Under the pieces are notes generated by a model. It searched no databases. It saw only the letters and a program-made list of their open reading frames with translations, and was not told where the DNA came from. A DNA stretch of 64,000 bases from Megaustenia siamemsis. Lineage: Eukaryota > Mollusca > Gastropoda > Stylommatophora > Ariophantidae. How positions within the stretch are numbered: the first letter of the stretch is position 1; every line of letters begins with the position of its first letter. The stretch covers positions 9,531,821-9,595,820 of the forward strand of contig JAVIAB010000024.1 in NCBI GenBank assembly GCA_032433765.1. Direction: 5' to 3'. Shown in pieces: positions 1-10,839 of the stretch. Both the position numbers and the translations under genes were made by a program.

Positions 1-178
1 GATGTCGTTAAATGGGGCGTGTTTTTAGAGGGAATACAGAGACAACCGGCAGATGATGTCGCTAAATAGTGCGTGTGCTTAGAAGGAATACAGAGACAAC
101 TGGCAGATGATGTCATTAATGGGGCGTGTGTTTAGATGGAATAAAGAGACAACTGGCAGATGATGCCGTTAAATGGGG
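1..178. repeat. 54 bp minisatellite, about 3.3 units
   Basis: Units begin with gatgtcgttaaatgg and end with caactggcagat. The array is cut by the left edge of the window and the last unit decays after about 178. No coding content. Confidence 0.85.
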
Positions 179-251
179 CAAAGTTTTGGTTTATAATGAT
201 GTGCCGATATATCATAAACAGGATTATGTCTCAGTGTTTATGTAGAGATAG

Positions 252-745
252 TGAAGTGCAGCAAATATCTTGTGAAACAAATCTATGTCAATATGAATGA
301 GAAAGAGAGTTCATCGGTGCTATATAGAACAAATTCTGACCTATGGAAGCGAATCATGGACAGTAGACAAACAAATGAAAAATCGATTAGAGGCCACAGA
401 GATGGGATTTCTCAGAAGAATGTTGAAAGTTCCATGGACAGCTAAAAAGACCAATGAGGAAGTTCTCAAAGAGGCCAACACGAAAAGGGAGCTCTTAAAA
501 AACATCAGAAAGAAGCAATGAACATTTTTCGGGCACATCATGAGAAGAGGAAAGTTGGAATGCTTGGTTACAACTGGCAAAATAAAAGGAAAGAGAGATC
601 GCGGACGTCAAAGAGAGAAAATACTGGATAGCTTGGTGTCATGGCATGGAAAACAGTCAACAACAGAACTGATACGATGCACTGTAGATAGAAGATTGTG
701 GAGGGATATGATCACCTACGCCAACCGGTATGGCACATGATGATA
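252..745 (+). mobile_element. LINE-A 3' fragment (5'-truncated)
   Basis: This is the C-terminal end of an RTE-like endonuclease/reverse transcriptase polyprotein. Two overlapping frames (297-521 and 540-740) carry SESWTVDKQM, then FLRRMLKVPWTAKKTNEE, then LEYLVTTGKIKGKR and end TYANRYGT at a stop followed by a short tga-triplet tail. One frameshift lies near 520. The RT catalytic core is absent, so it is a dead 5'-truncated copy. Family membership is seen directly by identity to the copies at 1,965 and 23,440; the RTE clade name is inference. Confidence 0.85.
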
Positions 746-969
746 AGTGAAGTGCATAGTAGAACAAAGTAAAGGTTAAAATATTGACGTGTAGTATGAG
801 AAATGTGAAAAAAAGACGATCAAGTTATCGCGTAGGTTTTTGATTCATTTAAAGTAAATTAGTTATGTTTGTTCGAAGTGCTTGAATGAGTACAACACAC
901 GTATGGTGACGTCAGTCAAGTTGTTTGCATTAATTGACATTAAAGCAATGTTCCTACATATACTGCAGG

Positions 970-1567
970 GTTTGAATACTTTAAGTGACTTTATGCAAAG
1001 AATAGTGTTGACCCATCTAAGTTTCTAGATATTTTAAGTGAAGATATCCACAGAATAGTGTATACCCAGTGAAGTTTCTTGATATTTTAAGTGAAGCTAT
1101 CCAAATAATAGTGTAGACCCACCTAAGTTTCTGGGTATTTTAAGTGAAGATATCCACAGAATAGTGTAGTCCCTCTTAAGTTTCTGGATATTTTAAGTGA
1201 AGATATCCACATAATAGTGTAGAACAACAAAAAATTATGGATATTTTAAGCGAAGATATCCACAGAATAGTGTAGGCCCACCTAAGTTTCTTGATAGTTT
1301 AAGCGAAGATATCCAAAGAATAGTGTAGGCCCACCTAAGTTTCTTGATATTTTAAGTGAAGCTATCCAAATAATAGTGTAGACCCACCTAAGTTTCTGGG
1401 TATTTTAAGTGAAGATATCCACAGAATAGTGTAGTCCCTCTTAAGTTTCTGGATATTTTAAATGAAGATATCCACAGAATAGTGTAGAACAACAAAAAAG
1501 TATGGATATTTTAAGCGAAGATATCCACAGAATAGTGTAGACCCACTCAAGTTTCTGGATATTTTAG
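970..1567. repeat. 53 bp minisatellite with five-unit higher-order repeat
   Basis: About 11 units built around agtttctggatattttaag and atatccacagaatagtgta. A distinctive run of unit variants starting at 1,074 recurs at 1,339, an offset of 265 bp or five units, so the array also grew by copying whole five-unit blocks. Confidence 0.9.
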
Positions 1568-1964
1568 CTCCCCACATACTCCGTCAACTCATGTTCACCA
1601 CGTTAGATGAGACTACAACTGACCAATATGTCAACATCTCTATAGTCAACCTACAAAACGTCCAGAACAGTAGATCTGTCGTATAAAGGATGGTTTGAAA
1701 CCTTCATTCGTTGAACACTTTCCACCCAGTACAGTATAACTGCTCAACATTTATTAAACATTCTCAAATATGGATCGCTGATTGAGCAGAAATTGATTTT
1801 TCTCACTGACTCAATCAACGGTAACTTTATATCTTCCCAGCTAGAAGATGGTACTGCTCGTAGACTGGCAATGGATATGAGGAAGGCAAGTTGTGTAATT
1901 AAAGGTAAATTAGTTGTAGAACTTAATGGAGAAGATGTTTGATTCTCTTAGAGGAGGTAGGTTA
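1568..1964. other. No feature recognised
   Basis: About 400 bp of unique-looking sequence between an array and a LINE. Short open stretches exist in several frames but none shows a domain I recognise. Confidence 0.5.
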
Positions 1965-2872
1965 AATATATGTGACTATGCTGTGTCCTGTCGCCGGATT
2001 TGTTTTCACTTTACAACAAACATATTATGTGATCAAAAGTAGACAAAAAAGGAATTGAAGTCAACGGTCACAACATAAATAATTTACGATATGCGGATGA
2101 CACAGTCTTAATAGCAGAGACAGAGAATGAGCTACAAGAAATGATAGATATAATAGTGGAAGAAAGCAACAAGAAAGGTCTCAGTCTGAATAGTAAGAAA
2201 ACAGAAGTAATGGTTATATCGAAGAAACAATCATCACCATCATGCAGCATAAAAAAAAAAACAAATCTGAAACAAGTGCAACGTTTGAAATACTTGGGCA
2301 CAATAATAACATCAGATGGAAGATGTAACACAGAAATAAAAAGCAGAATAGCTCAGGCCAAAATAGCATTTCAGAAAATGAAAAATATCTTATGCAACAA
2401 ATCTATGTCAATAGAAATGAGAAAGAAAGTTCATCGATGCTATATAGAACCAATTCTGACCTATGGAAACGAATCATGGACAGTATACAAACAAATGAAA
2501 AGACGATTAGAGGCCACAGAGATGAGATTTCTCAGAAGAATGTTGAAAGTTCCCTGGACAGCTAAAAATACCAATGAGAAAGTTCTCAAAAAGGCCAACA
2601 TAAAAAGGGAGCTCTTAAAAACATCAGAAAGAAGCAATCAACATTTTTTGGACACATCATAAGAAGAGGAAAGTTGGAATACTTGGTTACAACTGGCAAA
2701 ATAAAAGGAAAGAGAGATCGCGGACGACAAAGATAGAAAATACTGGATAGCTTAGTGTCATGGCATGGAAAACAGTCAACAACAGAACTTATACGATGCA
2801 CTGTGGATAGAAGATTGTGGAAGGACATGATCGCCAATGCCTACCAGTACGGCACATGATGATGATGATGAT
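1965..2872 (+). mobile_element. LINE-A copy with RT palm motif, 5'-truncated
   Basis: The least broken A-type copy here. It starts in the RT fingers/palm (CVLSPDLFSLY, about 1,990), has the catalytic box RYADDTVLIAETE (about 2,088-2,126), then QRLKYLGTIITSDG, the region AQAKIAFQKMKN and the Cys-less C-terminal domain ending near 2,860 with the family's gat-triplet tail. The open part runs 2,141-2,662; a frameshift near 2,625 and an in-frame stop at about 2,732 break the rest. The endonuclease domain is missing, so it cannot move by itself. It serves as the comparison copy for the A-to-G mutated LINE-A at 24.8 kb. Confidence 0.9.
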
Positions 2873-3045
2873 GACTATTGCCAAGCTAAAAGTAAAGTAT
2901 ACAACGACTATGTTCAAGCTAAAAGTAAAGTATACAACGACTATGTTCAAGCTAAAAGTAAAGTATACAATGACTATGGCCAAGCTAAAAGTAAAGTATA
3001 CAATGACTATGGCCAAGCTAAAAGTAAAGTATACATACCATCATT
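2873..3045. repeat. 33 bp minisatellite, 5 units, next to a LINE-A tail
   Basis: Units read gctaaaagtaaagtata plus a variable acgactatgttcaa/atgactatggccaa part. The first unit begins directly after the gat-triplet tail of the LINE-A copy. Because 33 is divisible by three, frames stay open; these are not genes. Confidence 0.9.
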
Positions 3046-3059
3046 AATGAATGCTTGCG

Positions 3060-3365
3060 CAGAATAAGAAGATAGGAATGGAAGGGCAAATTCAATAACA
3101 TAGAATCATGGAAAAGTACAAACCAAATACAAGTAGACAAAGAGAAAAATAAAGAGGAAGGCGCTGGATAGGACACGTACTACGGAAGCCAACTGAGAGT
3201 ACTATGCGACAGGCCCTTTTGTGGAATCCCCAGGGGAAGAGACAAAGAGGATGACAAAAATATTCTTAGAGAAGACGTGGGTAAGTAGAGATGAAGATGA
3301 TAGGGAAGACATGGACTGATCTTAAAACAATGGCAAGAATCAGAACGGCTTGGGAAGTGTTTGGT
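3060..3365 (+). mobile_element. LINE-E 3' fragment
   Basis: Carries [20 protein letters not shown] sequence, [10 protein letters not shown], and ARIRTAWEVFGEDLCSTGS, the usual C-terminus of RTE-like elements often annotated as craniofacial development protein 2-like. Frames are broken by indels. Its last codons continue into the 38 bp array. Confidence 0.75.
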
Positions 3366-3590
3366 GAAGACCTATGCTCCACCGGGAGTTGAAAGTGTTT
3401 GTTAAAGACCTATGCTTCACACGGAGCTGAAAGTGTTTGTTGAAGACCTATGCTCCACAGGGAGTTGAAAGTGTTTGTTGAAAACCTATGCTCTACAGGG
3501 AGTTGAAAGTGTTTGTTAAAGACCTATGCCCCACAGGGAGCTGATAGTGTTTGTTGAAGACCTATGCTCTACAGGGAGCTGAAAGGCAGA
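3345..3590 (+). repeat. 38 bp minisatellite made from the LINE-E C-terminus
   Basis: Six units of agtgtttgttgaagacctat gctccacagggag and gttgaa. The first unit is the LINE-E terminal codons themselves (VEDLCST). The same unit, on the other strand, forms the array at 42,500-43,075. Confidence 0.9.
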
Positions 3591-3734
3591 AGCAGAAGTG
3601 GAATGGTAAAGCTGGTACATATTGTGAAGAAAGAGAGAAAAGATTTTTGACTCGATTGTTTTATCTCGCAGATGACAATGCTGATTTAGGAGTATCAGTC
3701 CATTTCGTAAATTAGTTCATTAAAACCAATGAAC

Positions 3735-4105
3735 AGAAAATTGAAGCCTTTGAAATGTGGATTTATAGAAGAATAGGTAGAATTGGATGGAAAGAAAATA
3801 AAACAAACGATGAAGTTTTAAAACAACTAAAAATAAAAAGAGAACTACTAAATACAATTAAGACAAGACAAATTAAATTTTTGGGGCATGTTAAAAGACA
3901 CAACAGCCTACTAAAAGTAATATTGGAAGGGAAAATACAAGGTAAAAGAGGCAGAGGCAGAGCAAGACTAACATGGACGAGTAACATCAAAAGATGGACA
4001 AGTCAATCTATGTCAGCCTGCACCATCAAAACAAGAAAAAGAGTAGAATGACGATCCATGGTAGCCAACCTTCGTTGCGGAGAAGGCACTCGATGATGAT
4101 GATGA
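3735..4105 (+). mobile_element. LINE-B 3' fragment
   Basis: Encodes MWIYRRIGRIGWKENKTNDE, a GHVKRHNSLLKVILEGK segment, GRGRARLTWTSNIKRW and a C-terminus near CTIKTRKRVE, followed by a frameshifted WRSMVANLRCGEGTR and a gat-triplet tail. Open frame 3,755-4,051. Only the C-terminal domain of an RTE-like polyprotein remains; it matches copies at 15.4, 23.0, 28.3, 58.2 and 63.0 kb. Confidence 0.85.
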
Positions 4106-4164
4106 AAACCTATGAGGCATTTAAACGTACAGTTTCATATAATGGACAACTTTATGGGAAACAT

Positions 4165-4335
4165 AATTGTTTCCTCATCTGTCAGAAAACATCATTGTTT
4201 CCTCATCTCTCAGAAGACATTGTTTCCTCATCTGTCAGAAAACATCATTGTTTCCTTATCTGTCATAAGACATGATAGGTTTTGCTATTCTGTCATAAGA
4301 AATCATTGTTTGTGCCCATCTGTCATAAGACACCA
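4165..4335. repeat. 27-28 bp minisatellite downstream of a LINE-B tail
   Basis: About six degenerate units of ctgtcagaaaacatcattg with tttcctcat. It begins about 60 bp after the LINE-B tail. Several overlapping short open frames are side products. Confidence 0.85.
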
Positions 4336-4339
4336 CAAA

Positions 4340-4736
4340 ACAGAAATCACATGCCCTTGACCTTAGATAGAGTGGAGAAAGTAATTGATCTTAGTAATAC
4401 CTTGAGGAAAAGTAAACTGAGACTCCTGGGAGTCACGTGTCCAGATCGTTAAAGCTGGTTGTTGCAAAGTTGTGGAAAATTGTGAGTGTTGAATGAAGAA
4501 ACGGAGGAGGCTATTAAAATGTTATGGAAACAATGATACGAAATGTGTGGCTTTCTGGCATAGGATACGACAGATAGGTAGAAAACAGACAGGTAGATAG
4601 ACAAGGTAAGTAACCACGGGAATTGAACCAGACTTTGTGCTGAAGTAGGATGTGTTGGACGAAACGGTGCAAATATCTCAGACTAGTTGCAAACAACAAC
4701 ACAACGCAACTATGCTCATTTAACACCCTTTTAAGG
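4340..4736. other. No feature recognised
   Basis: About 400 bp with no recognisable domain, RNA or repeat shared inside the window. Confidence 0.5.
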
Positions 4737-4737
4737 A

Positions 4738-5075
4738 ATGATTATGCGAAGGTTCATGGATAGCGAAAAAGACCAACGAGGAAGTTCTCAAAGAGGCCAA
4801 CACAAAAGGGGAACTCATAAACACACCAGAAAGAAACAATCAATATTTTTCGGGCACATCATGAAAAGACGAAATTTTGAATACTTAGTTAAACATGAAA
4901 AAATACTGGGAAAGAGAGATCGTGGACGACAAAGAGAGAAAGTGCTAGATAGTTTGGAGTCATGGCATGGAAAAAAGTCAACACCAGAATTGATACGATG
5001 CACTGTGGGTAGAAGATTGTGGAAGGACATGATCGCCTATGCCAGCCGGTATGGCACATGATGATGATGATGACG
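4738..5075 (+). mobile_element. LINE-A 3' fragment
   Basis: Open frame 4,738-5,061 ends ASRYGT at the family stop and gat tail. It covers only the last ~105 residues (FFGHIMKRRNFEYLV, GKRDRGRQREKVLDSL). Substitutions are more numerous than in the copy at 540, so it is an older insertion. Confidence 0.85.
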
Positions 5076-5106
5076 AGGACTTCATTTCTTTAGTCTCAGA
5101 GTGAAC

Positions 5107-5108
<2 letters not shown>

Positions 5109-5149
<41 letters not shown>
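5109..5149. repeat. (GA)n microsatellite
   Basis: About 20 perfect GA dinucleotides, roughly 50 bp past the LINE-A tail. Confidence 0.95.
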
Positions 5150-5151
<2 letters not shown>

Positions 5152-5299
5152 AAACAACTTGACTTGTTTACTTCATTCAGAAGTGCTCCAGCGTGCCTCC
5201 ATATTAAACACAAAGATAATAATCACAGTAATCGCAATGTATTGTACTGCTGATTGAATTAGTAGGGTAATATGATAAATGTTCATCTTATTTAATATT

Positions 5300-5560
5300 G
5301 GGAGCCGTGATGGCTCAGTGGTTGGTGAACTGGACTACAAAGGACAAGAGGCAGGGTTCAATCTTAACCGACGGCTTCCGGTTCACCCAGCCTTTAATGG
5401 GTACCGGATTTTTTTCTGGGAAGGTAACGCGGCACGGGCGTAATAACGACCACATTACCCCAGAAATCATGTGCTGAAGGTCTGTAAAAGTTATGGTCAC
5501 CCACACCATATTCCCTATACGCCACTTAACGGGACGGGGGCTCTTTACTTTTTTTTTTTT
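5300..5560 (+). mobile_element. SINE-1 copy (tRNA-headed SINE)
   Basis: Starts gggagccgtgatggctcag and pairs with ggcttcc about 70 bases later, like a tRNA acceptor stem. The A box (ggctcagtggttgg) and a slightly mutated B box (ggttcaatctt) form an internal Pol III promoter. The body runs through tttaatgggtaccgg and cacgggcgtaata to gccacttaacgggacggggg and a T-rich end. It is a SINE, not a tRNA gene: the anticodon region is not foldable and the same body recurs at four other loci. Confidence 0.85.
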
Positions 5561-5640
5561 AGTTTATATAATAATGACCAGTTAAGTAGGCGTTAATGCG
5601 CTGTGTCGCTAACTTACGCCAAAATATGATACTTGCGTCT

Positions 5641-6110
5641 TTCTGCTAGACACATCCCTCATCAAATTAACTAGAATTTGAAATACTTCATAATTGTCCC
5701 CGTCTAGACACATCCCTCATCAAATTAACTAGAATTTGAAATGCTTCATAATTGTGTCCATCTAGACACATCCCTCATCAAATTAACTAGAATTTGAAAT
5801 ACTTCATAATTGTGCCCATCTAGACACATCCCTCATCAAATTAACTAGAATTTGAAATACTTCATAATTGTCCCCGTCTAGACACATCCCTCATCAAATT
5901 AACTAGAATTTGAAATACTTCATAATTGTCCCCGTCTAGACACATCCCTCATCAAATTAACTAGAATTTGAAATGCTTCATAATTGTGTCCATCTAGACA
6001 CATCCCTCATCAAATTAACTAGAATTTTAAATCCTTCATAATTGTGTCCATCTAGACACACCCCTCATCAAATTAACTAGAATTTTAAAATTCTTCATAA
6101 TTGTGCTCAG
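5641..6110. repeat. 58 bp minisatellite, 8 units
   Basis: Units of tctagacacatccctcatca aattaactagaatttgaaat and acttcataattgtccccg. Units alternate between gtcc, gtgcc and gtgtcc variants; the last two units are most diverged. Confidence 0.9.
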
Positions 6111-6169
6111 GCAGCAACAATTTTAACCTACTCTTTTACAAATTTATATTTCTTTATAGTTTCTCTAAC

Positions 6170-6475
6170 GTGCGCGGAGTTCACACTGGATACCTGCTTA
6201 CCGCAGTTACCTGAGATGTCTTGTTCTGTCTACAGACCAGGTGAGGATGAAGACATGAAAATAAGAACTGCCAGTCAATGCAACTGTACCCTGGATAACA
6301 TGACAACAAATATGTTCTACAGGATTGCCCCCCGTACACAGACCTGAGAAGAGCAATATGGCCCACACCCACCTCCCTGGAAGAGAAACTATATGGGGCA
6401 ATCGAATCACTGAAACTGATAGCTGCCTTCATAAGAGAGTCTGGAATCCTACTCTGAATGAACCATGATCGCAGA
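6170..6475 (+). mobile_element. LINE-I' 3' fragment
   Basis: Plus-strand reading, with frameshifts, gives the C-terminal zinc-knuckle and tail region of the RNase H LINE: CNCTLDNMTTN..., then DLRRAIWPTPTSLEEKLYG and AAFIRESGILL followed by a stop. It matches the minus-strand copies at 27.2 and 43.5 kb. Confidence 0.8.
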
Positions 6476-6735
6476 AGAAGAAATGGATAAAGACATAAAA
6501 CAATCAATGATAACGAAAAGAGAAATTTTAATGGCCTAAGGTGAGATTAGTCCGTGCGATGTCGGGGCCCGAAAGGGGAGTAATGAATTGTGGGGCTGTT
6601 CCCTACCAGACATATTACTAAGAGGCGACTAAGGAGAGTTGCGTATGGGGCTGCCTATGCTGTACTTAAAAAAATAAGCCGAAAAAACTTCACAAACATG
6701 GACAAGTGAAAGAAGAGAACAAAAGTAAATCCGTC
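6476..6735 (+). other. Probable LINE-I' 3' untranslated sequence
   Basis: Follows the LINE-I' stop and contains ggggcccgaaagggg and cctaccagacatattac. No coding frame. Assigned as 3' UTR only by position. Confidence 0.35.
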
Positions 6736-6789
6736 ATCCAGGAAAGAGGTCTCTGTCAAAGAGATGTATGACGCAATCCGCAGAAAGAA

Positions 6790-6965
6790 AGAGGAAAACA
6801 AATGTATTCTTGGAGAAAACAAATGAAGGCAGAACTGATGATGACGGCGAAGACATGGAATAACCTTGAGAAAATAGCAAGAAAGAGAACGGCTTGGGAA
6901 GTGTTTGTTTATGTTCGACAGAGTGCTTCAGAGCAGAAAAAGAGGAAGGCGAGATTCAAGTCCAT
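6790..6965 (+). mobile_element. LINE-E-like fragment
   Basis: The frame at 6,802-7,038 contains KTWNNLEKIARKRTAWEVFV, matching the last ~30 residues of LINE-E before its VEDLCST terminus. It diverges after that point. Confidence 0.6.
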
Positions 6966-7151
6966 GACCTTCTTGTCTAAAGGCCAAGGTCTTTCCTCTA
7001 GAACATCCACCCCCCCCCCTCTTTTTCCAATGAAATAAAATCTATTTTTAGAACGGTAATTACTCACAACAAATCGTTTATGTTCTCTCAGGTCATCGAC
7101 GTGTTGAGTTCGTTATTGGAAGTAAGTACTCTGTCCAGGTCTGACATGTTA

Positions 7152-7921
7152 AACAGGAAATGACGCAATCTACGAGCGATGTACGTCACGCGTTTAAGTT
7201 TACATTCTCAATAGTTTATCATTGATCATCATCATCATCATCATGTGCCATACCAATTGGCGTAGGTGATCATGTCCCTCCACAAACTTCTATCTACAGT
7301 GCATCGTATCAGTTCTGTTGTTGACTGTTTTCCATGCCATGACACCAAGCTATCCAGTATTTTCTCTCTTTGTCGGCCGCGATCTCTCTTTCCTTTTATT
7401 TTGCCAGTTGTAACCAAGTATTCCAACTTTCCTCTTCTCATGATGTGCCCGGAAAATGTTGATTGCTTCTTTCTGATGTTTTTTAATAGCTCCCTTTTTG
7501 TGTTTATCACTGACAGAGTTAGTGTGCTTAAAGTGTGGAGCGGAACCCCCGAACTTTTACCCAATAACTAACCTTTAACAACCACGTGATTATAGTCAAT
7601 GACAGGAAATGACGCAATCTACGAGCGATGTACGTCACGTTTTTAAGTTTGCATTCTCAGAAGTTTATCACTGGCAGAGTTGGTGTACTGAAGGCGTGGA
7701 GCGGAACCCCCGAACTTTGACCCAAAAACTAAGCTTTAACAACCACGTGATTATAGTCAATGACAGGAAATGACGCAATCTACGAGCGATGTACGTCACG
7801 TGTTTAAGTTTGCATTCTCAATAGTTTATCACTGACAGAGTTGGTGTACTGAAGGCGTGGAGCGGAACCCCCGAACTTTGACCCAAAAACTAAGCTTTAA
7901 CAACCACGTGATTATAGTCAA
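7152..7921. repeat. 161 bp tandem repeat, 3 units, first interrupted by LINE-A
   Basis: Unit starts at 7,152, 7,601 and 7,762. The unit carries gacgcaatctacgagcgatg, tacgtcacgtgtttaag and ggcgtggagcggaacccccg. The first unit is split by the LINE-A insertion at 7,222-7,501; 449 bp minus 280 bp of insert and 8 bp of duplication gives exactly 161. Confidence 0.9.
7222..7501 (-). mobile_element. LINE-A 3' fragment with 8 bp target duplication
   Basis: A 280 bp 5'-truncated LINE-A in reverse orientation. The tail (cat triplets on the plus strand) is at the left and the truncated end, NTKRELLKNIRKKQSTFSGH, at the right. It is flanked by gtttatca at 7,214-7,221 and 7,502-7,509. This is textbook target-primed insertion, and it fixes the true 3' end of the family. 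Confidence 0.93.
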
Positions 7922-8240
7922 TGACGTACATTGTTAAACAAAAAAGTGCCCATGTTGATGACGACAACAAATATGGTGGGGACTATACTGACGTAGGTAC
8001 CACCATTATCAATTCATGTTCTTTGTAGTTTTCAGAACAGTCCGTCTGAACGAATCTGTATCTTTCCAGTTCCCACACTTTTGTTGTTAAATTCAAAACC
8101 TCGTTGAACTCTTGAAACCACTACGGGGTTTTGTGCATATAACAAGTCAGTAAACAACATTAGCGGGACATCATTTGGTGTCAGTAGATAAACAACCATA
8201 GGTAGCATTATGGCACTGACGTACTCGCGAAGGGAGGCAA
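7922..8240. other. No feature recognised
   Basis: About 320 bp of AT-balanced sequence without a recognisable coding, RNA or repeat signal. Confidence 0.5.
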
Positions 8241-8241
8241 T

Positions 8242-8745
8242 GATCTACAGTAAAGTGATGGAAGTAGGAATTACAGTCTTTGACTCTACAGTAAAGTGAT
8301 GGAAATAGGAATTATAGTCTATGACTCTACAGTAAAGTGATGGAAGTAGGAATTACAGTCTTTGACTCTACAGTAAAGTGATGGAAATAGGAATTATAGT
8401 CTATGACTCTACAGTAAAGTGATGGAAATAGGAATTATAGTCTATGACTCTACAGTAAAGTGATGGAAGTAGGAATTGCAGTCTTTGAGTCTACAGTAAA
8501 GTGATGGAAGTAGGAATTACAGTCTTTGACTCTACAGTAAAGTGATGGAAATAGGAATTATAGTCTATGACTCTACAGTAAAGTGATGGAAATAGGAATT
8601 ATAGTCTATGACTCTACAGTAAAGTGATGGAAATAGGAATTATAGTCTATGACTCTACAGTAAAGTGATGGAAGTAGGAATTGCAGTCTTTGAGTCTACA
8701 GTAAAGTGATGGAAGTAGGAATTATAGTCTTTTACTCTACAGTAA
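8242..8745. repeat. 41 bp minisatellite, about 12 units
   Basis: Units of actctacagtaaagtgatgg followed by aaataggaattatagtctat or aagtaggaattacagtcttt. The order of the two variants is itself repeated, showing block duplication. Confidence 0.92.
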
Positions 8746-8834
8746 AAGGACATACCTAATGGTTGCAACAAAGAAAAACATATTTCTTAAAAGTCACAAT
8801 TAAAGCAAAAGGGACAATAGTAAACAAGTGTAAA

Positions 8835-9306
8835 CTAATTCATACACAAATCATGGATGTTATTTTCGTACCTTAATTTAGTCGACAGGTCATCCTCATT
8901 GCAGATCAGACAGGTCAATAAGTGCTTAGATTTCCTCTGAAGAATATCCATCAACGTGTAGCGACTAACGACACCGGTGTTGTTGTATTGGTTGAGAAGT
9001 TTTCTTTGGATTTCTGTGTAGCTCTCTCGTCTGGCATCTCCCACATTGACATGCTATTCATGAAGGCCGTTCATAACTGCGGATTCAGTGGTATTTTTTT
9101 GAGTCGTTTCGTCCATCATCCTTGAGGGCATTCAGAATATCGTGGCGGTCCATTGGTCTTCCGCACTCAACATCAGCCAAAGTGGCAAGTATGTCAGCGA
9201 GTTCATGACACCAGTGTGTCCTGGCACGAACACGAAGATGACACGTTTTAGAATAGCACTCCACAGAAACTCTAACCACTTGGTTGAGCACAGCCAGTTG
9301 CGACAT
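8835..9306 (-). pseudogene. Possible degraded coding remnant, unidentified
   Basis: Two minus-strand open frames, 9,085-9,306 (73 codons) and 8,835-9,044 (69 codons), lie end to end and could be one broken reading frame joined across about 40 bp. The first has TLADVECGRPMDRHDILNAL, the second YTLMDILQRKSKHLLTCLIC with a CxxC. I do not recognise a family, and chance open frames of this size are common, so this is only a candidate. Confidence 0.25.
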
Positions 9307-9350
9307 CTCTGAGCATGCTCATTGAGTCATCATTCGTCATTTTAAAAAAT

Positions 9351-9817
9351 ATGACGATCATCATTTTCAGGAGGGCGTGAACTTCCGGTAAATATTGTGG
9401 ATAGGCGGCGGGAACCATTGAAGGCTATATATGAAAGTGTTCCTTGTTGCAGTTTCTTCTTATTCCAAGTCCGGTTTGTTGCAGGAGCTACTGAGGTAGG
9501 TGCTCTGTGCAAACCGTGAGCTGTGTGTTCCATCCGTTTTGATCATGTTTCGATATTCCAATTATTTACGATGAATGATGATATCGTATGGTAGGGAACA
9601 GTTGGCTGCATTCACTTTCTGTGCGGTTTCGCCTTATGTCTTTTGGCGTGTGCTGAGACTGTTATGATGGGGACTACAGCTACCTTTCTTTGTTTGGGAG
9701 ATGAGTTAATAATTCGGATGATTCCGCTGGCACGGGCGGTTGAGCAATTATGGATTTTAATTCGTTAACTGTGATACCGAGGCCTTCCATAACCAAAAAA
9801 CCAAATAACCAAAAAGT
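9351..9817 (+). repeat. REP-470 dispersed repeat, full copy
   Basis: Begins atgacgatcatcattttc and ends ggccttccataaccaa followed by an aaccaaa-rich tail. Internal landmarks are caagtccggtttgttgcagg, gatgaatgatgatatcgtat and cttatgtcttttggcgtgtg. No terminal inverted repeats, no tRNA promoter and no protein domain are seen. The one-sided simple tail suggests retroposition, possibly an unclassified SINE. Confidence 0.75.
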
Positions 9818-10046
9818 CATCAGTTTCATAGACAAACGTGTAGTCAGTGCGAAAGCACCGTTGTCTTCCTTCACAGTGTTGCCACCATCATGAGACGTAA
9901 CAGCCTACGAGCTCCGCACGTGCCGAATAACAGACCCTTGTGTGGAAATATCTACGTCACTGTCAGAAGAGTTCTCAAACATTATGACCTAAACTTCCGC
10001 TTCAATAACCAGTGGGTTTTGTTATCTACATTCTATGTCCAGTTTA

Positions 10047-10101
10047 GTTGGTTGGTTGGTTGGTTGGTTGGTTGGTTGGTTGGTTGGTTGGTTGGTTGGT
10101 T
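10047..10101. repeat. (GGTT)n microsatellite
   Basis: About 13 tetranucleotide units, immediately upstream of the R245 repeat. Confidence 0.95.
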
Positions 10102-10104
10102 GGC

Positions 10105-10350
10105 TGATGGCGTTCGTCCGATGACTAAAGTATTCTAGAGTATCATGGTAGACTAGAATATACCTCTTCATCATCCGCCCTTACTAGGACGTAGTGGACG
10201 TGTCTGCGTTGTGATGTAGTTTGCAGTATAACTGTTATATTTGCGCCTTTCGGCTCAACACATCCGACTTCAGCACAACATTTTTGAGTACCGGGTTGTC
10301 TTCCCTCTTCGATCCCTGCACGCTTGGCCAGACTAGACAGATTAGTCTAT
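10105..10350. repeat. R245 dispersed repeat, copy 1
   Basis: Shares gatgactaaagtattctaga, gtggacgtgtctgcgttgtg, tttgcgcctttcggc and gcttggccagactagacag with 16,385-16,625 in the same orientation. Both copies follow a tetranucleotide run. Class unknown. Confidence 0.75.
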
Positions 10351-10834
10351 GTCCAGTTTGATGATGGCGAAAAGGACGTACTGCAATCTGACGTCACAAC
10401 CCATTCTTCCCCGGTCTCTATGTCATCAAATGAACATACCTGATGAACAATATATCCAAAGCATGCCCTATCCATGTATTTCCCTATTTGTAGCCCGCTG
10501 CCTTTTATACCAATATTTGTTTAATGTTAATTTCTAATGGTAGATAGTTAAAGGCAAGACGACGTTACAAAGTATTAAGCTTAGATAAAAGAGCAACACA
10601 GTATTATCAACAGAAATAAGAAAATAAAAACGGCTTCATTGTTACGATGATCTGGTTTCTATAGAAATGTTAAGAAACGAAAACGGCTGGAATATAATCT
10701 GAACGCTGGAAAAGAATTTGAAGAAGGAATGGATAGATGGAGGAAAAGATGCAACTTAGTTTAAGAGAATGGTATTATAGGAAGGTAAGAACACAACTGC
10801 TAGCTGTAGATATAAGTTTTGGAGAGGCATAACT
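10351..10834. other. No feature recognised
   Basis: About 480 bp; a 62-codon open frame at 10,349-10,537 has no recognisable motif. Confidence 0.45.
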
Positions 10835-10839
10835 ACCTA

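Noticed and set aside
5641..6110. CRISPR-like regular repeats
   Set aside because: Units are contiguous without unique spacers and the DNA is eukaryotic; ordinary minisatellite. The same applies to the 61 and 71 bp arrays.
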